Positions 1 to 5,112 of a DNA stretch of 6,977 nucleotides are shown piece by piece. A program made the translations under genes and the position numbers. The notes under the pieces are model-generated. The model worked only from the letters and a program-made list of their open reading frames with translations, had not been told where the DNA came from and did no database searches. The first letter of the stretch is position 1. Every line of letters begins with the position of its first letter. The stretch lies in assembly GCA_947483345.1 (NCBI GenBank), contig CANKNL010000159.1, forward strand, positions 1-6,977. Reading direction: 5' to 3'. The stretch comes from Chitinophagaceae bacterium (GTDB taxonomy: Bacteria > Bacteroidota > Bacteroidia > Chitinophagales > Chitinophagaceae).

Positions 1-578
1 CCCGGCATTATAAAATCATAACCTAGTTTATTAAATCTATATCCAAATGGCAGTGATGATGAAAAGCCTAAACCAGGCCTTGTTGTATCTTTTTTAATTA
101 GCCCACCGTTTCCATCTTCAAGCCTTAATTCAAACACAGGAAAATCGGGCCCGCTTGGACAAACAACATGTTCATCAATATTAATAAGTGCTACTGAGCA
201 ATGATAAATTGCGCCGGGGCATAGCTGTAAATTAATTGTATCTCTATAAACAATTTTGTTTGTTATCGTACTGCTATTATTTATCACCATCATCATCCCA
301 AATGGTATGACGGTATTATTATCATGACTAAGATCTATCCACTCTTTATTAAAGCAACTTAATATAGGCATTCTTCTTATAATAGTATAACTACCCGAAG
401 GTGGACATGTAGAGTTGTTGAAACTAAATTCAGTTTTATCTTGCGATAATGGTGTACCAATAGTAGCAGGGGCGCTATTTCCCAAACCAAAATCCTGATG
501 ATAAACCTGTGCAATACCATTGAGTGAGCAAATACTGCAAAGCAACTGTACTAAATAATATTTGAATACTTTTTTCAA
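1..578 (-). CDS. Secreted adhesin-like protein, N-terminal part (3' truncated by window edge)
   Basis: An open frame of 192 codons runs from a TTG at 578-576 off the left end. No ATG lies in this frame upstream before the stop at about 649-647, so TTG is the best start. It gives a clear signal peptide: MKK, a hydrophobic stretch at about residues 8-19, then NGIAQ with probable cleavage near A23. The mature part begins with a DFGLGNSAP segment, then C-P-P-S-G-S-Y-T-I, CFNKEW, a GMMMVINNS stretch, LCPGAIYHCSVALIN and FELRLEDGNG. This pattern matches what I know as the leading domain of very large Bacteroidota secreted proteins (usually GSYTI, CF..W, GYMMVVNAS, CPGTTYEFSAWI) that end in gliding-motility/T9SS type B sorting domains. 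The C-terminus is not visible, so T9SS export is inferred. Codons look more AT-rich than in the GH144 genes (many ATA, AGA, TTA). It lies 64 nt after the second GH144 gene and may be the operon tail or a separate unit. Its function is unknown. Confidence 0.75.
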   Translation of the reverse strand, partial: MKKVFKYYLVQLLCSICSLNGIAQVYHQDFGLGNSAPATIGTPLSQDKTEFSFNNSTCPPSGSYTIIRRMPILSCFNKEWIDLSHDNNTVIPFGMMMVINNSSTITNKIVYRDTINLQLCPGAIYHCSVALINIDEHVVCPSGPDFPVFELRLEDGNGGLIKKDTTRPGLGFSSSLPFGYRFNKLGYDFIMP

Positions 579-604
579 AATAACCGAAAAATAATTTTTG
601 CCAT
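575..604 (-). other. Nine-codon ATG mini-ORF overlapping the TTG start
   Basis: The only ATG just upstream of the left-hand gene (604-602) opens a frame reading M-A-K-I-I-F-R-L-F and then TGA at 577-575. That stop overlaps the presumed TTG start (578-576) in the sequence TTGA. It could be a leader peptide giving translational coupling, or the true N-terminus cut off by a one-base loss: one extra T in the TTTT run at 580-577 would fuse it in frame to the signal peptide. It may also be chance. Confidence 0.25.
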
Positions 605-642
605 GTTTTATAATGAGCCTTCTATTGAGGTGTTTATCGTTT

Positions 643-2010
643 TCAATCTAACAAATAGGGTGCAGAAAAGCCCAGTACGTTTTTCAAACCGTTTTGTATT
701 TCGGGGCAACTGGTAAACAAATGCCACAATAATCCGCTTCTATAATTTTCCATCATCACCACAATTGGCCCCTGATCGATTGCCAAATATTTTTTGCCAA
801 ACCAATTTTGTTGCTCGCTAAACGCATCGTAAAATCCATATTCGCCCCATATCTTATCTTTCATATTGGCATACCAATATTTCATGGCAGCCATTGATTT
901 ATCGGGCGTATAAGGGAAAGAAGATAATGCGGCCGTTGGAGAAATTACACCTAAATCATTTTCCATATTGGGTGCATGTGCCGAATAAAACTCAGTAGAA
1001 TAACTTGCCGTTAGCCCCCAATTATTTTCGCTATAACCTTTAAATTTCTTTGGATTATTTACACACCATTGATAATTGATAAGTGTTAGATTTTTATTTT
1101 CTTCACCATAATCAGCATATTTATCTTTAAGCCCTCGAGGATCTAAACCTAAGTAAGAATAATGTGCCCAAAACAATGGTCCTCCCTGTGGTGGGTTGCC
1201 TTGGTATTGCAATTGCAAATTGTAACCACCGTACGAACTGCTGCCTTTTATTTTTCCATTTTCTGTCCAGCCTTCGTTATATACAGTAGCAGGCACGCTA
1301 TGTGTAGGTGATGATGCGGCCAGCACATACATGATTAAACACTCGTTGTAACCATGTACCGCAAAATTCATTTTCCAACCATAATTGGGGCTCCAATGCC
1401 AATACAATACATTTTGATTGTTTCTGTACCAATCAAATTCAACGGCTTTCCAAAGCGTATCAATTCTTTCTGCCATTTTTTTTTCTGTGGCATTTCCCTT
1501 TGCAAAATATTGCCTTACGCACAGCAGTCCCTGTATTAAAAAAGAGGTCTCCACCAAATCTCCCCCATTATCATATTTACTAAAAGGTTTTACTTTTCCG
1601 GTTTCCCCATTCCACCAATGCGGCCAGGCCCCGTGAAAGCGATCGGCGGTTTCTAAAAACTGTAGTATTTTTTCCAAATGGATTCTGCCCGCTTCCCGTG
1701 TTATGAAACCTCTTTCTATGCCAACCAGTATGGCCATTACCCCAAATCCGCTGCCACCACTGGTTACCACATTTTTATCATTTTCGGGATATTGATCATC
1801 CATATGAATGCGCTCTCTGGCCATTCCGCTATGTGGCTCGGCACCAGTCCAGAAATATTGAAATGTTTGTTGCTGAACCTTGTAAAACAATGCCGAGTCG
1901 GTTAATATGCTGGCCTCATTTTTTTTAATATCCTTATTCTTAACAACATGGCAGTTAGCAAAAGTTATTATTAAAACGATACAAGCTATTGAAAATAAAT
2001 ATCTTTTCAT
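643..2010 (-). CDS. GH144 family glycoside hydrolase (probable beta-1,2-glucanase), short form
   Basis: A 455-residue protein of the PF10091 glycoamylase-like fold, GH144, whose characterised members hydrolyse beta-1,2-glucan (endo-beta-1,2-glucanase of Chitinophaga pinensis; a sophorose-releasing enzyme in Parabacteroides). The (alpha/alpha)6 domain fills about residues 40-455. Visible motifs are QTFQYFW (48-54), SGMARER (61-67), GGSGFG (85-90), RGFITR (100-105), DNGGDLVET (147-155), YWHWSP (203-208), GYNE (220-223), SFPYTP (364-369), YGFYDAF (391-397), AIDQGP (410-415) and ENYRSGLLW (421-429). D151, E154, E223 and D412 are the best catalytic-site candidates; I infer this from conservation with the neighbouring paralogue and have not aligned it. 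Length is normal for the family. The leader is MKRY, a hydrophobic stretch at about 5-18, then FANC with C20 as possible lipidation site; N at -1 makes the lipobox imperfect, so envelope anchoring is likely but not certain. Its ATG lies 10 nt after the stop of the preceding GH144 gene, so the two are cotranscribed. Compared with that paralogue it lacks the Ig-like domain and has a longer loop at about 68-79 (HMDDQYPENDKN). Substrate within GH144 is inferred. Confidence 0.92.
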   Translation of the reverse strand: MKRYLFSIACIVLIITFANCHVVKNKDIKKNEASILTDSALFYKVQQQTFQYFWTGAEPHSGMARERIHMDDQYPENDKNVVTSGGSGFGVMAILVGIERGFITREAGRIHLEKILQFLETADRFHGAWPHWWNGETGKVKPFSKYDNGGDLVETSFLIQGLLCVRQYFAKGNATEKKMAERIDTLWKAVEFDWYRNNQNVLYWHWSPNYGWKMNFAVHGYNECLIMYVLAASSPTHSVPATVYNEGWTENGKIKGSSSYGGYNLQLQYQGNPPQGGPLFWAHYSYLGLDPRGLKDKYADYGEENKNLTLINYQWCVNNPKKFKGYSENNWGLTASYSTEFYSAHAPNMENDLGVISPTAALSSFPYTPDKSMAAMKYWYANMKDKIWGEYGFYDAFSEQQNWFGKKYLAIDQGPIVVMMENYRSGLLWHLFTSCPEIQNGLKNVLGFSAPYLLD

Positions 2011-2020
2011 GTCAACACTA

Positions 2021-3688
2021 TTATGGCAGGTACGGTGCAGTAAATCCCAATACCTGCTTCATGCCATTTTTTATTTCGGTACAACTTGTAAATAAATTCC
2101 ACAATAAGCCGGTTCGGTAATTTTCTATCATTACAATAATGGGGCCCTGATCTATGGCCAATGTGGATGAGGTAAACCAGGGGTCGCTTAATTTGTACGC
2201 ATCATAAAAGCCATAATTGCCCCATAACTTATTGCCCAATTTATAATAGAAAAATTTTAAAGCGGCCATGGATTCTGTTGGTGTGTAGGGAAATGAAGAC
2301 AGGGCAGCCGTTGGCGTTATTACGCCTCTGTCATTGGCTGGACTGTGGGCCTGGTACCCGCCCGGTGCCGGGCCATCACTGGCCGTAAGCCCCCATGTTT
2401 GACTGCTGTACCCATACCAGTTTTGTGGATTAGCTTTGCAGTATTCGTAATTTATTTTTGTATGATTAGTGGCCTGGGTAAGATAGTTGGCATAGGGGTC
2501 ACTTAATCCATTGGGGTTTATACCCATAAAAGAATAGTGTTCAAAAAACAGCGGCCCGCCATTTGAAGGCCCCATTGGCAATTGGTAACCGTAATAGGAA
2601 TTGTTATTTATTATCCCGCCGTTACTGGCCCAGCCTTCGGTATAAACAACTTTTGGAATGGCATGTGTACGGGATGATGCGGCCAGCACATAAACGACCA
2701 GTCCTTCATTCCACCCTTTTATTTGCTGGTTAATGAGCCACCCGTTGGTTGGGCTCCAATGCCAGTATAATACATTTTGATTACCCTGCCGGTACCAATC
2801 CCATTCTACGCCATCCCAAATGGTATTAATTTTTGTACGCAAATCTGTTTCGGTAACATCGGCCGCATCAAAGTACTGCCTGGCAGCCAGTAACCCCTGC
2901 ACTAAAAAAGCAGTTTCTACCAAATCGCCACCATTATCGTTTGCACTAAAGGGTTGGGTTACACCCGTGCTGCCATTTATCCAATGCGCAAAAGCCCCGT
3001 GATATCTGCTGCAGTTATTAATTAAAAAATTGCTGATCTTCAGTATCCGGTCTCTGCCCTCTGCCCTGGTAATAAAACCTCTGGAAACTGCAGCCAACAT
3101 CGACATGATACCAAAGCCTGTTCCACCGGTTGTAACGGTTTCGGCACTGCTTTCTCTTTCTCTAGCCATACCACTTACCGGATGCCCGTTTTCCCAAAAA
3201 TAGGTGAAGGTTTGCCGCTGTACTTTATCTAATAATTGGGCATCTGGTATTTGTGCAAATTTATCGGAAGAGTCTAATTCGGTAAGTAATGAAAAATTAA
3301 CAGCCTGGCTCAAACTGCCTCCGGGCCTTGATTTTAATAAGGTACTGATAGTAACAGTATATTTAGTAAGATAGGATAAAGGTGCAGCAGGTTGCAACAG
3401 AATTACACTATCACCATTTAAATACGATGTGATATCATTGCCCCCATTAAAACCAATAGCGGCAGTAACCGTTGCTCTATCTATGGCCACTGGAAAATGT
3501 AAACGGATTAGCGCATTAATACGCACAGCTTTATAATCGCTCAGACTATATACCCCATTCACATCCCAATTGGTAATGCTAAAATTAACGGTTGGTGCTG
3601 GCGGTGGAATGGGATCTGCTGTCTTTGATTTTGAACAGTAAGAAAATAAAACAGGACAAGCCAATAACAACAAATAATATGGTTTCAT
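2021..3688 (-). CDS. GH144 family lipoprotein with N-terminal Ig-like (Big_5-type) domain
   Basis: A 555-residue protein using the ATG at 3688-3686; a GTG directly in front (3691-3689) would add only one residue. The leader is MKPYY, a run of L, then LFSYC with C18 as probable lipid-attachment cysteine, followed by a Ser/Lys and Pro-rich linker (PIPPPAP, 27-33). Residues about 34-135 look like a bacterial Ig-like Big_5 domain: a LIRLHFPVAID strand, then GDSVILLQPAAPLSYLTKYTVTI, the typical 'pLa..t.Ytvt' pattern. The GH144 (PF10091) domain covers about 150-555, with QTFTYFW, SGMARERE, GGTGFG, RGFITR, DNGGDLVET (D251, D255, E258), YWHWSP, GWNEG (E328), SFPYTP, YGFYDAY, AIDQGP (D513) and ENYRTGLLW. 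Known family activity is hydrolysis of beta-1,2-glucan; endo versus exo mode cannot be told from sequence alone. It is a tandem paralogue of the next gene: 44 of 64 residues match in the C-terminal stretch. It starts 13 nt after the stop of the PAP2/haloperoxidase-like gene, so it belongs to the same operon. The Ig domain probably acts as a spacer holding the enzyme off the membrane. Confidence 0.93.
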   Translation of the reverse strand: MKPYYLLLLACPVLFSYCSKSKTADPIPPPAPTVNFSITNWDVNGVYSLSDYKAVRINALIRLHFPVAIDRATVTAAIGFNGGNDITSYLNGDSVILLQPAAPLSYLTKYTVTISTLLKSRPGGSLSQAVNFSLLTELDSSDKFAQIPDAQLLDKVQRQTFTYFWENGHPVSGMARERESSAETVTTGGTGFGIMSMLAAVSRGFITRAEGRDRILKISNFLINNCSRYHGAFAHWINGSTGVTQPFSANDNGGDLVETAFLVQGLLAARQYFDAADVTETDLRTKINTIWDGVEWDWYRQGNQNVLYWHWSPTNGWLINQQIKGWNEGLVVYVLAASSRTHAIPKVVYTEGWASNGGIINNNSYYGYQLPMGPSNGGPLFFEHYSFMGINPNGLSDPYANYLTQATNHTKINYEYCKANPQNWYGYSSQTWGLTASDGPAPGGYQAHSPANDRGVITPTAALSSFPYTPTESMAALKFFYYKLGNKLWGNYGFYDAYKLSDPWFTSSTLAIDQGPIIVMIENYRTGLLWNLFTSCTEIKNGMKQVLGFTAPYLP

Positions 3689-3701
3689 CACAGTGTTTGT
3701 A

Positions 3702-5033
3702 TTATTTAATAATTTGAACAGGTGTTTTCAATTTATCATTAACCAGCTGGCCAACCTGACTCCCAAAATCGGTACTGATGATACAGGAATTATGAAAATG
3801 AATACCCCCATAAAACCTGGCCCAATTGTTTTCGATGGCAGCGGCTTTAAAAGAAGTGAAGGATCTGTTTTTTATACCAAACTCTAATTCAGAAGAATCG
3901 GTATAGGCAAAATGATCGCCAAAAATACTTGTCAAAGCTTCTGCAGCCGATGAAGAAACCGTACTGTGCCCGCAGGTATATTCGGGAAATGGCGGCGTTT
4001 GTAAATAAGGTCTCCATTCGGCATCGATATACTTATTGATCACGGTTTCGGGCCTGATCACATTGCTTCTGAATTTCTCATCCCAGCATTGTATAAATGC
4101 ATCAAACCCTGCAATAGCCGTTTTTGCATAGGCGTAAACGGTAGTCGAAAAATCGGCATTGGATTTTTGTGCTGCAATACCTACAATATTCATCCAATGG
4201 CCCGGTGGCGAAAACTTTTTTGCGGTAAACATATAATGTCCTTCTACAATCGTGCGATTCCCCAGGTCGTCCCAAAAATCGGCAATGTGTTTCTGTTCGG
4301 TTGTTAAACTGTCGCCGGCATTTTTTACAGCCAGTACTTCCTGATAAAATTTGCTGCTTTTATTTTTGATATCAAATACAGGTGGTGGCGGTGCTAAAAA
4401 CTGATTGGCACTATCCATCAGCATGGGCCGTATTTTATTCCAGTTGGGTTCTAAAGCCTGCGCATAGGCGGGTGGCGTAGGTATCCACCTGCCCGGTTCT
4501 TCGGTAATGGTATATTTTTCGTCTGTTCGTGTTTGTGCATAGTTGTCTTTTTTACTCCATCTCAAAATATGATTGGCAACCGAATCGGCCAGTTGTTTAC
4601 TGGCTTTTTGCATAGCCGATGGCATACCCGAGGCCTCAGCCATAGAATCCAATTTAGCCACATAATCCTTCATGCTACCCTCAGGAAAAGTAACCGCCTC
4701 CCCTACTTTACAAAATGCCAGTAAAGCGGCATAATTAAAATTACAATTGACCGTATCGGGCATAGGCACTGCAGCTAAATGTTTTATACGGCCTGCAAAA
4801 GATACAAACCGGCTATCTGCCAATGCAACCACTTCGTAGGCGGCAATATTGGCATACGTATAATTTCGGCTGGCAACAATGGGTGCAAAATTATTTTGCA
4901 TCACCAGGTTATTTAATTCCTTTACTGTTTTTGAATACAGTAATGGACTATCAAATACATTGTTGTATTTTACTTTATCGCTATTGCAACTAATAAACAA
5001 AATTAATACCAGTGTAATTCTTAAGCTTTTCAT
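3702..5033 (-). CDS. PAP2-fold vanadium-dependent haloperoxidase-like lipoprotein
   Basis: A 443-residue protein of the vanadium-dependent haloperoxidase/PAP2 phosphatase superfamily, whose shared site binds vanadate or phosphate. I chose the ATG at 5033-5031 because it gives a compact lipoprotein leader: MKSLR, a hydrophobic core, then FISC with C16 as lipidation site. Upstream TTG/ATG starts (5075, 5072) would bury this leader behind a polar extension. Superfamily motifs are visible near the C-terminus: motif 1 K320-FRSNVI-R327-P328 (KxxxxxxRP), motif 2 T353-C-G-H356 where PSGH is usual, and motif 3 AR406-FYGGI-H412 (SRxxxxxH). The three anion-binding basic residues (K320, R327, R406) and both histidines (H356, H412) are kept, so it is probably active. 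Ser in motif 2 is Cys, and the Asp often found four residues after the last His is Ser416. Whether it oxidises halides or removes phosphate is unknown; many Bacteroidota members are uncharacterised. It sits 79 nt after the ASPIC/VCBS gene, a pairing I recognise as common in this phylum, and 13 nt before the GH144 pair. It probably acts in the periplasm or at the outer membrane. Confidence 0.9.
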   Translation of the reverse strand: MKSLRITLVLILFISCNSDKVKYNNVFDSPLLYSKTVKELNNLVMQNNFAPIVASRNYTYANIAAYEVVALADSRFVSFAGRIKHLAAVPMPDTVNCNFNYAALLAFCKVGEAVTFPEGSMKDYVAKLDSMAEASGMPSAMQKASKQLADSVANHILRWSKKDNYAQTRTDEKYTITEEPGRWIPTPPAYAQALEPNWNKIRPMLMDSANQFLAPPPPVFDIKNKSSKFYQEVLAVKNAGDSLTTEQKHIADFWDDLGNRTIVEGHYMFTAKKFSPPGHWMNIVGIAAQKSNADFSTTVYAYAKTAIAGFDAFIQCWDEKFRSNVIRPETVINKYIDAEWRPYLQTPPFPEYTCGHSTVSSSAAEALTSIFGDHFAYTDSSELEFGIKNRSFTSFKAAAIENNWARFYGGIHFHNSCIISTDFGSQVGQLVNDKLKTPVQIIK

Positions 5034-5068
5034 ATTTTTATTTTTACTTGTAACAATGCGTGTATTGA

Positions 5069-5101
5069 TCATCAAACACCATTAGTTTCATCTATTGATG
5101 A
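5069..5101. repeat. Small inverted repeat in the gap between the VCBS and PAP2-like genes
   Basis: TCATCAA at 5069-5075 is the exact reverse complement of TTGATGA at 5095-5101, with 19 nt between. A smaller TCATC/GATGA pair nests at the right arm. No T-run follows on the minus strand, so it is not a standard intrinsic terminator. It could be a weak hairpin tuning expression between the two genes, an operator, or chance in AT-rich DNA. Confidence 0.3.
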
Positions 5102-5112
5102 CCCCTGTTTTT

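Noticed and set aside
579..642. Terminator or promoter after the second GH144 gene
   Set aside because: Only a low-complexity A/T palindrome (near 587-599) and a partial TANNTTTG match are present. There is no GC stem with a T-tract and no TTTG at the expected -33 spacing.
643..3688. Annotation of the two hydrolases as GH15-type glucoamylases
   Set aside because: The PF10091 name 'glycoamylase-like' is misleading. The motifs fit GH144, whose tested members act on beta-1,2-glucan and not starch.
3689..3691. GTG as start of the Ig-containing GH144 gene
   Set aside because: The next codon is ATG, which gives the same leader and is the more usual start.
5034..5075. TTG or ATG extension of the PAP2-like gene by 13-14 residues
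   Set aside because: The extension is polar and would place the hydrophobic lipoprotein leader internally; the ATG at 5033 gives a normal leader.
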